DNA from: CAMXAS01 sp964442435
Lineage (GTDB): Bacteria; Bacteroidota; Bacteroidia; Bacteroidales; P3
Direction: 5' to 3'
Assembly (NCBI GenBank): GCA_964442435.1
Contig: CAYTZG010000014.1
Span: 1-53,703, forward strand
Length of the DNA: 53,703 nucleotides
The notes beneath the pieces are model-generated. The model was not told where the DNA came from and made no database searches. It saw only the letters and a list, made by a program, of their open reading frames with translations. Every line of letters begins with the position of its first letter. The first letter of the stretch is position 1. This document shows positions 24,616 to 32,856 of this stretch, piece by piece. The position numbers and the translations under genes were made by a program.

Positions 24616-26547
24616 ATGAACTACCTATCCTTGGAAGACGTCGCCAAGACCTATGGCGAAAAGACGCTGTTCCGACACGTGACGTTCGGTCTCGAAAAAG
24701 GACAGAAGACCGGCCTCATCGCGCGCAACGGCCGCGGCAAGAGCACGCTCATGCAAATCATCGTGGGCAAGGTGCTGCCCGACAGCGGCACGGTGACGCT
24801 GCGCAAGGACATCCAAGTGGGCTACCTCTCCCAAAATCCCGAAATAGACCCCGAACTGAGCCTTATCGACTACCTGTTGGCGAACGACAACGAGACGACG
24901 CGCCTGTTGCACCGTTATGAAGCCTTGGTGGACGCGATGGCGCGGCGGAACACGCCCGAACTGCAGAAGGAATGGGAGGAGACCGTTTCGGAAATGGACC
25001 GCCTGCAGGCCTGGAACTACGAAGACCGCGTCAAGGAGGTGCTGTTCCGCCTGCAGTTGCCGCATCTGCAACAGCGGATGGGCACGCTCTCGGGCGGGCA
25101 ACAGAAAAAGGCGGCCCTGGCCAAGGTGCTGTTGGCCGACGCCGACCTGTTGCTGTTGGATGAGCCGACGAACCACCTCGACATCGCGATGACGGAGTGG
25201 CTTGAGGAATTTTTGAACCGTCAGAACACGAGCTTGCTGCTCATTACGCACGACCGGGCGTTTTTGGACGCCGTATGCCGCGACATCGTGGAAATAGACG
25301 GCGAACAGACGTATTTTTACAAGGGCAACTACGCGTATTTCTTAGAGAAGAAGGCCGAACGCGAGACCATCGCCATTGCCGAATGGGAAAAGGCCAAGAA
25401 CCTGTACCGCCGGGAGTTGGAATGGATGCGCCGTATGCCCTCCGCCCGCGGCACCAAGGCGCGCGCCCGCAAGGACGCGTTCGAAGACCTGAAAGAGAAA
25501 GTGGCGTTGCGCCCCAAGCAGGAAGACCTGACGCTGAGCCTGCAAAGCGAGCGGCTCGGCAACAAAATCATGGAGGTGAACCATGTGAGCATGGGCTTTG
25601 ACGGCCGCACGCTGATCAAGGACTTCTCCTATACGTTCAAGCGCGGCGAGAAAATCGGCATCGTGGGCCCCAACGGCACGGGCAAGTCCACGTTCCTGAA
25701 CCTGCTGACGGGCAAGCTCAAGCCCGACGCCGGCCATATCGTCACGGGACAGACGCTCCAAATCGGCTATTACGAACAGGGCGGCCTGTGGGCGCCCGGC
25801 GACAAGCGCGTCATCGACATCATCAAGGAGACGGCCGAAGTGGTCAAGACCGACAAGGGCCAGGAAATGTCGGCCTCGCAGTTCCTGCAATACTTTCAGT
25901 TCGACCCCACCACGCAATACAACTACTTCTCGCTGCTGAGCGGCGGCGAACGGCGGCGGCTCTACCTGCTCAAGACGCTTATGGCGCACCCCAACTTCCT
26001 GATTCTGGACGAGCCGACAAACGACCTGGACGTGTTTACGCTCATGTTGCTCGAAAACTTCCTGTCCCACTACGAAGGCTGCGTGCTCATCGTGTCGCAC
26101 GACCGGCATTTCATGGACCACCTCGTGGACCATCTGTTCGTGTTTGAGGGCGAAGGCCGCATCAAGGACTTCTACGGCACCTATACGGAATACAAGAAAT
26201 GGCGGGCGGCCGCCGACCGGGAGGAAACGGCCGCCACGGCCTCCGCCGCCAAACACCATGGCCGGGAAAACGCCGCCAACGCGCCCGCCGCGGCCACGGC
26301 GCCGCCCGTTGGGTCACCCCAAAAGAAAAAGCCGTCTTACAAACAACTCAAGGAGAAAGAGGCGCTGGAAGCGGAAATGCAGACGCTGGGCGCGCGCAAA
26401 CAGGAACTGGAAACGGCCCTCTGTGCGCCCGAAGCCTATAAACCGGAGGAAATCGCCGCCTTTTCGGAAGAAATAGGCCGCCTGCAGACGGCCTTGGACA
26501 CGGCCGAAATGCGTTGGCTCGAACTCAGCGAAGAATGTGACTTTTAG
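24616..26547 (+). CDS. ABC-F family ATPase (Uup-like)
   Basis: 643 residues with two ABC domains and no membrane segments. Domain 1: P-loop ARNGRGKST (about 36-44) with Ala in place of the first Gly, signature LSGGQQKKAALAKVLL, and LLLLDEPTNHLD. Domain 2: GPNGTGKST, LSGGERRRLYLLKTLM and LILDEPTNDLD. Between them lies the linker with YRRELEWMRRMPSARGTKARA. The C-terminal 80 residues form a Uup-type coiled coil (PSYKQLKEKEALEAEMQTLG). ABC-F proteins act on ribosomes; the precise role is open. The end overlaps the convergent cytidylate-kinase-like gene by 4 bases. Confidence 0.93.
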   Translation: MNYLSLEDVAKTYGEKTLFRHVTFGLEKGQKTGLIARNGRGKSTLMQIIVGKVLPDSGTVTLRKDIQVGYLSQNPEIDPELSLIDYLLANDNETTRLLHRYEALVDAMARRNTPELQKEWEETVSEMDRLQAWNYEDRVKEVLFRLQLPHLQQRMGTLSGGQQKKAALAKVLLADADLLLLDEPTNHLDIAMTEWLEEFLNRQNTSLLLITHDRAFLDAVCRDIVEIDGEQTYFYKGNYAYFLEKKAERETIAIAEWEKAKNLYRRELEWMRRMPSARGTKARARKDAFEDLKEKVALRPKQEDLTLSLQSERLGNKIMEVNHVSMGFDGRTLIKDFSYTFKRGEKIGIVGPNGTGKSTFLNLLTGKLKPDAGHIVTGQTLQIGYYEQGGLWAPGDKRVIDIIKETAEVVKTDKGQEMSASQFLQYFQFDPTTQYNYFSLLSGGERRRLYLLKTLMAHPNFLILDEPTNDLDVFTLMLLENFLSHYEGCVLIVSHDRHFMDHLVDHLFVFEGEGRIKDFYGTYTEYKKWRAAADREETAATASAAKHHGRENAANAPAAATAPPVGSPQKKKPSYKQLKEKEALEAEMQTLGARKQELETALCAPEAYKPEEIAAFSEEIGRLQTALDTAEMRWLELSEECDF

Positions 26548-27158
26548 CGGTACAAGCCGCGCATCCGCCCCATCGTCTCGATGAGGTCGGCCGTCTTTTC
26601 CAAACCCAATACCGACGTATCGACGCAGAGATGATAGCCGTCGGCCTGCCCCCACGTCCGTTCCGTATAGAAGTTATAGTAGGCGGCCCGCGCCTTGTCC
26701 ACTTTCTGGATGTGTTCCGCGGCCTCCTTGGGCGTGAGGTTCAACTGCTTGGCCACCTGTTCGACGCGGTAGTCCAAGGGGGCGCAGACGAACACGTTGA
26801 AGCATTCCGGCCGGTGCCGCAGGATGTAATCGGCGCAACGCCCCACGAAGACGCAGCTTTTTTCGCCGGCCAAACGGTCGATAACCTCGCTCTGAATCCG
26901 GAACAGCTCTTCGTTGGACAGGCCGCCGAAGCCGCCCGCGAAACCGCCCCAGCCCAATAGCCCGCTCAACGGACGGTTGCGTTTCTCGTCGGCCTTTTCG
27001 AAGCAGTCCTTGCAAAGCCCGCTGGCCTTGGAGGCCTCGCCCACCAACTCCTTGTCGTAATAGGCCAGATTGAGACGGTCGGCGAGCATACGGCCGATTT
27101 GCCGGCCGCCGCTGCCCAGCTGACGGCCTATGTTGATAATGACTTTGGCGTTTTCCAT
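26544..27158 (-). CDS. Cytidylate kinase-like protein
   Basis: 204 residues of the cytidylate kinase-like family (PF13189 type), a P-loop fold distinct from classic Cmk. The nucleotide loop is INIGRQLGSGGRQIGRML (residues 9-26). Other landmarks are YYDKELVGEASKASG, CVFVGRCADYIL and ANVFV-type NVFVCAPLDYR. A short Gly-rich insertion (GLLGWGGFAGGFGG) precedes NEELFRIQSEVI. The substrate is not established. The ATG at 27158 is only about 5 bases after a perfect -7 element, so the message may be leaderless. Confidence 0.85.
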   Translation of the reverse strand: MENAKVIINIGRQLGSGGRQIGRMLADRLNLAYYDKELVGEASKASGLCKDCFEKADEKRNRPLSGLLGWGGFAGGFGGLSNEELFRIQSEVIDRLAGEKSCVFVGRCADYILRHRPECFNVFVCAPLDYRVEQVAKQLNLTPKEAAEHIQKVDKARAAYYNFYTERTWGQADGYHLCVDTSVLGLEKTADLIETMGRMRGLYR

Positions 27159-27162
27159 ACGG

Positions 27163-27170
27163 CAAATTTA
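27163..27170 (-). promoter_or_regulatory. -7 element of the cytidylate kinase-like gene
   Basis: TAAATTTG on the minus strand, an exact consensus match. It ends five bases before the ATG. No clear -33 element. Confidence 0.55.
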
Positions 27171-27214
27171 CGTTTTTTTGAAACGTTTGATGAATCCGTT
27201 TGGTCAAAATTTAT

Positions 27215-27222
27215 TAAATTTG
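27215..27222 (+). promoter_or_regulatory. -7 element of the superoxide dismutase gene
   Basis: TAAATTTG, exact consensus match, 27 bases before the ATG. TTTG sequences at 27186 and 27199 are not at the usual distance. Confidence 0.6.
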
Positions 27223-27249
27223 TCCTCACGGACTTAAAAAAGGACTGCT

Positions 27250-27828
27250 ATGAAAAATTTTGAATTGCCCCCCCTGCCGTTCGCGCAGGACGCACTCGCA
27301 CCGCATATCTCGGCGCAGACGCTGTCGTTCCATTACGGCAAACACCATCAGGCCTATGTGGACAATCTGAACAAATTGCGCGTCAATACGCCGTTTGAGG
27401 AATCCGGTCTGGAAGAAATCATCCGCAAGGCCGACGGCCCGCTGTACAACAACGCCGCCCAGGTCTGGAACCATACGTTCTATTGGAACTGCCTCTCGCC
27501 GCAAGGCGGCGGACAGCCGACCGGCGCCCTGGCCGAAGCCATCGACCGCGCGTTTGGCTCGTTCGACCAATTCAAGGCCCAGTTCAGCGCGGCCGCGGCC
27601 TCTCTGTTCGGTTCGGGCTGGGTATGGCTCGTCTGCGACAGCAAGGACCGGCTCGCCATCCTGCCCACGCCCAACGCCGGCAACCCGATTCGCGAGCACA
27701 AGGAACCGCTGCTCGTCATCGACGTATGGGAGCACGCCTACTATTTGGACTATCAGAACAAACGGCCCGACTACATCGCCCACTTCTTTGAACTCGTGGA
27801 CTGGAAGGCCGTGGAAAGCCGTTTCTAA
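27250..27828 (+). CDS. sodB: Superoxide dismutase (Fe type, E. coli SodB-like)
   Basis: Converts superoxide to oxygen and hydrogen peroxide in the cytoplasm. The product has 192 residues and closely resembles SodB. Metal ligands are H28 (FHYGKHHQAYV), H75 (QVWNHTFYWN), D158 and H162 (DVWEHAYYLDY). The segment AAASLFGSGWVWLV is of the Fe family; members in Bacteroidales can accept Mn as well, so metal use is not fixed by sequence. It has its own promoter and ends 13 bp before aroK. Confidence 0.96.
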   Translation: MKNFELPPLPFAQDALAPHISAQTLSFHYGKHHQAYVDNLNKLRVNTPFEESGLEEIIRKADGPLYNNAAQVWNHTFYWNCLSPQGGGQPTGALAEAIDRAFGSFDQFKAQFSAAAASLFGSGWVWLVCDSKDRLAILPTPNAGNPIREHKEPLLVIDVWEHAYYLDYQNKRPDYIAHFFELVDWKAVESRF

Positions 27829-27841
27829 AAACCGCCCGTCC

Positions 27842-28381
27842 ATGCCTGTCTTTTTAGTCGGTTTCATGGGCTGCGGTAAGACGGAGATAGGGCAATGCCT
27901 GTCGCAGATGACGGGCTTGCCCTTTTTCGATACCGACGGCCTCATCGTGCGGCGCAGCGGCCTGTCTATCAGCGATATTTTCGAACAACAGGGCGAAGCG
28001 GCCTTCCGCCGCATGGAATCGGAACTGCTGCGTCAATACCCGTTTCCGCAAGAGAGCATCGTGGCCACGGGCGGCGGCCTGCCCTGCCACGACGACAACA
28101 TGGCTTATCTGAACGCCCACGGCGAGACGGTCTATTTAGACGCGCCGGAAGCCTTGCTGTTCCGCTATCTGAACCAGGCGGACGCGCGCGCCAACCGGCC
28201 CTTGCTGAGCCAACAGGCGGACGAAGCCTTGCAACAGAAAATCAAACGCTTGCTGGACGAGAGACGCCCGTTTTACGGGCAGGCCGCCCACCGTCTGCCG
28301 GTGGTCGAGACCGCCGAGGCGCAAGCCCCGCTCCTGAAAGCCCTGATCGAAGCCTTGGGGTTGACCTCCCCCGAACGATAA
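27842..28381 (+). CDS. aroK: Shikimate kinase
   Basis: Phosphorylates shikimate in aromatic amino acid synthesis. The product has 179 residues. P-loop GFMGCGKTEIG (7-17), substrate-binding FFDTDGLI (about 29-36), FRRMESELL and the GGGLPC region (about 79-84). Lid segment ARANRPLL with arginine is present. The ATG at 27842 is chosen because the P-loop follows at once. The stop abuts the stop of the convergent rlmD gene with no gap. Confidence 0.93.
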   Translation: MPVFLVGFMGCGKTEIGQCLSQMTGLPFFDTDGLIVRRSGLSISDIFEQQGEAAFRRMESELLRQYPFPQESIVATGGGLPCHDDNMAYLNAHGETVYLDAPEALLFRYLNQADARANRPLLSQQADEALQQKIKRLLDERRPFYGQAAHRLPVVETAEAQAPLLKALIEALGLTSPER

Positions 28382-29845
28382 TTACCGCCGTTCCAATAAA
28401 ACGACGTTCTCCACATGATACGTGTGCGGGAACATATCCACCGCCCGCCATTTGACAACACGGTAGCGTTCGTCCATGCGCTGCAGGTCGCGCGCCTGCG
28501 TGGCCGCGTTGCAACTGACATAGACGATGCGCGGCGGCGCGATACGCAACAGCTGTTCCACCACCTTTTCGTGCATGCCCTCGCGCGGCGGGTCGGTCAC
28601 GACGACATCGGGCCGTCCCTGCGCCTCTATCCATTCATCCGTAAACACCTTGGCCATGTCGCCGGCAAAGAACTCGGCGTGCGTGATGCCGTTGTCGGCC
28701 GCGTTGAGCCGGGCGTCGGCCACGGCCTCCTCCACATATTCCACGCCCACAACCTTGCGGGCCTTTCCGGCCAGATACAGGCCGATCGTGCCCGTGCCCG
28801 TATAGAGGTCGTAGAGCAGTTCCCGTCCCGTCAAGGCGGCGAAATCGCCCACGATATGATACAGCCGCGCGGCCTGTTGGCCGTTGGTCTGGAAAAACGA
28901 CTTGGGGCCGATGCGGTACGAGAGGCATTGCGCATCGGGGTATGCGGCCGCCTCGGGTTCGCCGTAGCGCGGCATCCGGTACAACAGGTATGGCTTACCG
29001 GCGTACAGCCGCACTTCCCGGTCGGCGATGCTGTCGTTCGGCTTGTCGTTGAAGCAATAATGCAGCGAAACGATGGCCGGGAAACGCTGCAGCAGGGCGT
29101 CGAAAACGGGTTTGACCGTATCCAAGGGCACGGTCTTCAACACCACCGTCACCATGAATTCGCCCTTTTCGTTGCAACGCAGAATGACGTTGCGCCACAC
29201 GCCCTCCCCGCTGCGGACGTTGTAGAACGGCAGGCCGCTCCTTAGCGTCAGTTCCTTGAGATACAGCCGGATATCGTTCGAAGGGTCGGCCTGCAGATGG
29301 CAGCGACGGATATCCAGCACCTTGTCGAACTTGCCGGGCAGATGGAAACCCAAGCCGGCCCGTTCGGCCGCGCCGAAAGCCGTGTCGGAGGCCATTTCGG
29401 CCGCATCCAACCAGCGTGTCGGCGAAAACGTATATTCTATTTTATTGCGGTAGGCTTCCGTTTGCGGCGAGCCCAGAATGGGCAAAGGTTCCGGCAACGC
29501 GATCTTGCCGATGCGCTCCAGCTGGTCGCGTACCTGACGCTGTTTCTGTTCCAACTGGGCTTCGTAGGCGAGGTGCTGCCACTTGCAGCCGCCACACAGG
29601 CCGAAATGGCCGCAAAACGGTTCGCGCCGCAAGGCCGACGCCTGTTTGAGCCGCAGAATCCGGCCCTCCATATAACTGGACTTGGCACGATAGACTTCGA
29701 TGTCGGCCACGTCGCCGGGCGCGCCGTAGGCCACGAACAGCACCTTGTCGTCCACGCGCGCCAAGGCCTTGCCCTCGGCGGCCGTGCCCGTGATGGCGAC
29801 ATCCTCCAGCACCAAGGGGTGCGAGCGGTTGACCTTACGCCCCAT
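28382..29845 (-). CDS. rlmD: 23S rRNA (uracil-5-)-methyltransferase, RlmD/RumA family
   Basis: 487 residues. N-terminal TRAM domain (about 10-65), a 4Fe-4S site with C78, C84, C87 (FCGHFGLCGGCKWQH) and probably C182, then the SAM domain with LLYDLYTGTGTIGLYLAG and VVTDPPREGM. The catalytic cysteine is in IVYVSCNAATQARDL. It methylates a uridine of RNA, most likely 23S rRNA; the exact position is not decided by sequence alone. It is the last gene of the pyrE operon and its start overlaps the SRPBCC gene by 11 bases. Confidence 0.93.
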   Translation of the reverse strand: MGRKVNRSHPLVLEDVAITGTAAEGKALARVDDKVLFVAYGAPGDVADIEVYRAKSSYMEGRILRLKQASALRREPFCGHFGLCGGCKWQHLAYEAQLEQKQRQVRDQLERIGKIALPEPLPILGSPQTEAYRNKIEYTFSPTRWLDAAEMASDTAFGAAERAGLGFHLPGKFDKVLDIRRCHLQADPSNDIRLYLKELTLRSGLPFYNVRSGEGVWRNVILRCNEKGEFMVTVVLKTVPLDTVKPVFDALLQRFPAIVSLHYCFNDKPNDSIADREVRLYAGKPYLLYRMPRYGEPEAAAYPDAQCLSYRIGPKSFFQTNGQQAARLYHIVGDFAALTGRELLYDLYTGTGTIGLYLAGKARKVVGVEYVEEAVADARLNAADNGITHAEFFAGDMAKVFTDEWIEAQGRPDVVVTDPPREGMHEKVVEQLLRIAPPRIVYVSCNAATQARDLQRMDERYRVVKWRAVDMFPHTYHVENVVLLERR

Positions 29846-30251
29846 GAAATTCTCCCGTAAACTGTTGCAACTGACGGCTCAACTCGCCGACGAACTTTTC
29901 CAACGGCTTCTTGACCATGCCCGAAAGCATGAACGGCACGTCGGCCGTAACCGTAACCCGCGCCTTGCAGGCGGCCTCGCCCTCCGGCGTCATATCCAGC
30001 ACCAAGCCGACCGGCACGGGCGATTCGCCGGCCACCGTCCCCAACGCGACGCGCGTGGGACGCACCTTCTCGGTCATGCGCAGGCGCACTTTGGCCACCC
30101 CGCTCACCTCAAAGCTGCATTCGTCCTCCGTGGCGCAGAAATTCTTGACCTGCTCCGGCAATACGACCTTCAGGTTCGCGAAATTGCTGACATAATCGTA
30201 GAGACGCTCGGCCGCCACCGCGACCGGCACCCATTCGCTCTTCACTTCCAT
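29835..30251 (-). CDS. SRPBCC-superfamily protein
   Basis: 138 residues. The N-terminal KSEWVPVAVAAERLYDYVSNFANLKVVLP is the usual start of a START/Bet v1-like ligand-binding fold, and the C-terminal helix (KPLEKFVGELSRQLQQF) closes the cavity in that fold. No catalytic motif is visible. The start is ATG at 30251, which overlaps the pyrE stop (TAATG); a longer in-frame start would lie inside pyrE. It is sandwiched in the operon pyrE-this-rlmD with overlaps on both sides. Function unknown. Confidence 0.8.
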   Translation of the reverse strand: MEVKSEWVPVAVAAERLYDYVSNFANLKVVLPEQVKNFCATEDECSFEVSGVAKVRLRMTEKVRPTRVALGTVAGESPVPVGLVLDMTPEGEAACKARVTVTADVPFMLSGMVKKPLEKFVGELSRQLQQFTGEFHGA

Positions 30252-30913
30252 TACGCCCCCGCTCCCATGCGTTCTTCCGACCATTTCTCCGGATTCTCGC
30301 GCCAACGCGCCAGAGAGGCGATTTCATCCTCGCTCAGGATGCCCATGCCCAAGGCCGACTCCAACAGCGCGTTGTAGTGGCTCAGCGTGTAGAGCGGCAC
30401 CTGCGCGGCTTCGAAGGCCTTTTCGGCCACCGCTAGTTCGTAAGAAAAGATGGCCACCATGCCTTTGACCGTGCAACCGGCTTCGCGCAAGGCCGCCACC
30501 GCCTTCAGGCTGCTGCCGCCCGTCGAAATCAGGTCTTCCACAACCACCACCGAACTGCCCGGACGGAGTTCGCCCTCTATCTGCTGCCCCATGCCGTGGT
30601 TCTTGGCTTCGGAACGGACATAGACGAACGGCAGGTTCATTTCCTGCGCCACGAGCGCGCCCTGCGGAATACCGCCCGTCGCCACGCCGGCCACCACATC
30701 CACCATGCCTATTTTAGACTCGATGGCCTTGACGAACTGCTGGCGGATAAACGTCCGCACGGCCGGATGCGACAGCGTGACACGGTTGTCGCAATAAATC
30801 GGCGACTTGCGGCCGGAAGCCCACGTAAACGGTTCTTTGTCATTGAGTTTAACAGCCTTTACCTGCAACAGGAAACGGCCGAGTTCCAATGCGGTTTCTT
30901 GATCAAAATGCAT
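30251..30913 (-). CDS. pyrE: Orotate phosphoribosyltransferase
   Basis: Joins orotate to PRPP in pyrimidine synthesis. The product has 220 residues. Characteristic segments are FTWASGRKSPIYCDNR (about 29-44), GVATGGIPQGALVA, YVRSEAKNHGMGQQIEG (catalytic lysines) and the PRPP loop VVVVEDLISTGGSS. First gene of an operon with an SRPBCC protein and rlmD, with a full promoter 26 bp upstream. Confidence 0.96.
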   Translation of the reverse strand: MHFDQETALELGRFLLQVKAVKLNDKEPFTWASGRKSPIYCDNRVTLSHPAVRTFIRQQFVKAIESKIGMVDVVAGVATGGIPQGALVAQEMNLPFVYVRSEAKNHGMGQQIEGELRPGSSVVVVEDLISTGGSSLKAVAALREAGCTVKGMVAIFSYELAVAEKAFEAAQVPLYTLSHYNALLESALGMGILSEDEIASLARWRENPEKWSEERMGAGA

Positions 30914-30938
30914 AATGCGTTCAATTTTATACCAAGCG

Positions 30939-30969
30939 CAAATTTACATATTTTTTTCATGCGAACAAC
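30939..30969 (-). promoter_or_regulatory. Bacteroidota-type promoter of pyrE
   Basis: On the minus strand, GTTG (30966-30969), 19-nt spacer, TAAATTTG (30939-30946). A leader of about 20 nt follows. Confidence 0.68.
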
Positions 30970-31120
30970 GGCCCGGTGCCGCCTCCGCCAACCCACTATT
31001 TCCCAACAGGTTTCCATCCAACGGAACTTATCAACAATATGATATAAATAACTCATATTCTTTGATTTATGATTGAATAGTTTTCAGGCGGCCAACGGTA
31101 CGCCCTATCGCATTATTTTT

Positions 31121-31128
31121 TACATTTG
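31121..31128 (+). promoter_or_regulatory. -7 element of rpe
   Basis: TACATTTG followed by C, an exact match. No evident -33 TTTG. The leader is about 50 nt and contains a hairpin. Confidence 0.6.
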
Positions 31129-31130
31129 CA

Positions 31131-31159
31131 CGCTTCATATCAGGCCTTGACATGAAGCG
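31131..31159 (+). promoter_or_regulatory. Hairpin at the 5' end of the rpe leader
   Basis: CGCTTCAT (31131-31138) pairs perfectly with ATGAAGCG (31152-31159) around a 13-nt loop. It lies right after the predicted transcription start, so it could protect the 5' end or regulate translation. Function not known. Confidence 0.5.
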
Positions 31160-31184
31160 AATACGTTAATTTAAAACTGAACCT

Positions 31185-31847
31185 ATGTCTTTCTATCTGT
31201 CCCCGTCCTTCCTCTCGGCCGACTTTTCGGCCCTGCGGCAGGAAACCGAGATGCTGAACGCCTCTGCGGCCGACTGGTTCCATATCGACATCATGGACGG
31301 GCATTTCGTGCCCAACATCACGTTCGGCCCGCCCGTCATGAAAGCCATCAAGAAATACGCGAAAAAGCCGCTGGACGTCCATCTGATGATCGAACAGCCC
31401 GAACGCTATCTGTCGGCCTTTGCCGAAGCGGGCGCCGACTATCTGAGCGTCCATGCCGAAGCCAGCACGCACCTGAACCGCACGCTGGCCGAAATCCGGC
31501 GGCTCGGCATGAAGGCCGGCGTGGTGCTCAACCCGCACACGCCCGTCTGCATGGTCGAAAACGTGGTGGAATACTGCGACTTGCTATTGCTTATGTCGGT
31601 CAACCCCGGCTTCGGCGGTCAAAAATTCATCGAGAACACGTACCGTAAACTGGAACAGGCGGTTCAGCTCAAACAGCGCTACAACCCCGACCTGATTATC
31701 GAAATCGACGGCGGCGTCAACCTCGACAACACGCCCAAACTGTTGAAAGCGGGCGCGAACGCCTTGGTGGCGGGCGCGGCCATTTTCGCGGCGCCGGACG
31801 TGCCCAAGCAGATTGAGGCCATGAAGGCTTTAGGGGACCGAATCTAA
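31185..31847 (+). CDS. rpe: Ribulose-phosphate 3-epimerase
   Basis: Interconverts ribulose 5-phosphate and xylulose 5-phosphate in the pentose phosphate pathway. The product has 220 residues forming a TIM barrel. Visible are LSPSFLSADFSAL, the metal-binding HIDIMDGHFVPNITFGP (two His/Asp ligands), LDVHLMIEQP, MSVNPGFGGQKF and EIDGGVNLDN. It lies 28 bp before nuoA and may be co-transcribed with the nuo operon. Confidence 0.97.
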   Translation: MSFYLSPSFLSADFSALRQETEMLNASAADWFHIDIMDGHFVPNITFGPPVMKAIKKYAKKPLDVHLMIEQPERYLSAFAEAGADYLSVHAEASTHLNRTLAEIRRLGMKAGVVLNPHTPVCMVENVVEYCDLLLLMSVNPGFGGQKFIENTYRKLEQAVQLKQRYNPDLIIEIDGGVNLDNTPKLLKAGANALVAGAAIFAAPDVPKQIEAMKALGDRI

Positions 31848-31875
31848 TGTTTAACGACTTATAAAACACAAAGAT

Positions 31876-32229
31876 ATGCTTAACCTGACTCTTTTCGTCG
31901 TCGTCATTCTGACCGCCCTCGCGTTGGTGGCGGCCGGTTGGGGCATCGGCGCATGGGTATCCCCGCGCACGTACAATCCCCAGAAAGGCGAAGCCTACGA
32001 ATGCGGCATTCCCACGCGCGGACGCTCGTGGATGCAGTTCAAGGCCGGTTATTATCTTTTCGCCATTCTGTTCCTGATGTTCGACGTGGAAACCGTCTTT
32101 CTGTTCCCCTGGGCCGTGGTCGTGCGCGACATGGGCATCAACGGGCTGCTGAGCGTACTGTTCTTCCTCGTCATCCTCGTGTTGGGGCTGGCCTACGCCT
32201 GGCGCAAGAACGCATTGGAATGGAAATAA
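31876..32229 (+). CDS. nuoA: NADH-quinone oxidoreductase subunit A
   Basis: Small membrane subunit at the interface of the arms of complex I. 117 residues with three membrane helices (about 4-26, 57-79, 85-106). Family hallmarks are YECGIPTRG (about 36-44) and YYLFAILFLMFDVETVFLFPWAV (read in short: FDVETVFLFPWA). First gene of a ten-gene nuo operon. Confidence 0.96.
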   Translation: MLNLTLFVVVILTALALVAAGWGIGAWVSPRTYNPQKGEAYECGIPTRGRSWMQFKAGYYLFAILFLMFDVETVFLFPWAVVVRDMGINGLLSVLFFLVILVLGLAYAWRKNALEWK

Positions 32230-32244
32230 TCATCTGATACCGCT

Positions 32245-32856
32245 ATGAAACACAAAGGCATACAATCCATCGACGACGCAGCGTTCAAGAACAACGACTA
32301 TTTGGATACGTTGGACGAGCTCAAGGCGGCCGGCACGCCGGTTTGGCTCGGTTATCTGGACGACATGATCAACTGGGGACGGGCCAACTCGCTTTGGCCG
32401 CTGACGTTCGCCACCAGCTGCTGCGGCATAGAGTTCATGGCCGTGGGCGCCGCCCGCTACGACTTCGCGCGGTTCGGCTTCGAAGTAACGCGCGCCAGTC
32501 CGCGTCAGGCCGACGTCATTGTCGTGGCCGGCACAATCGTCCACAAGATGGCGCCCGTACTCAAACGGCTCTACGACCAAATGGCCGACCCCAAATACGT
32601 TATCGCGATGGGCAGTTGCGCCATTTCGGGCGGGCCGTTCCGCCATTCCTACCACGTGGTGCAGGGCGTAAACCAAATCATTCCCGTGGACGTCTATGTG
32701 CCGGGCTGCCCGCCCCGCCCCGAAGCCCTGCTCTACGGGATGTTCCAGCTGCAACGCAAAATCAAGGCGGAGAAGTTCTTCGGCGGCCGCAACCACAAGG
32801 AAACCGCCCCGACCGAAGCCGAAAAACTAAATTGGGAGAAACAGTACCATGAATAA
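32245..32856 (+). CDS. nuoB: NADH-quinone oxidoreductase subunit B
   Basis: Carries the last iron-sulfur cluster (N2) that reduces quinone. 203 residues. Cluster ligands are in TSCCGIEFMA (adjacent cysteines), GSCAISGG and VPGCPPRPEALL. The C-terminal 30 residues (KFFGGRNHKETAPTEAEKL) are a charged tail. It overlaps nuoCD by 8 bases. Confidence 0.97.
   Translation: MKHKGIQSIDDAAFKNNDYLDTLDELKAAGTPVWLGYLDDMINWGRANSLWPLTFATSCCGIEFMAVGAARYDFARFGFEVTRASPRQADVIVVAGTIVHKMAPVLKRLYDQMADPKYVIAMGSCAISGGPFRHSYHVVQGVNQIIPVDVYVPGCPPRPEALLYGMFQLQRKIKAEKFFGGRNHKETAPTEAEKLNWEKQYHE

Noticed and set aside
24616..24760. Broken first P-loop in the ABC-F protein (Ala for the first Gly)
   Set aside because: The rest of the loop (NGRGKST) is intact and such a change is common in ABC-F proteins, so inactivation is not supported.
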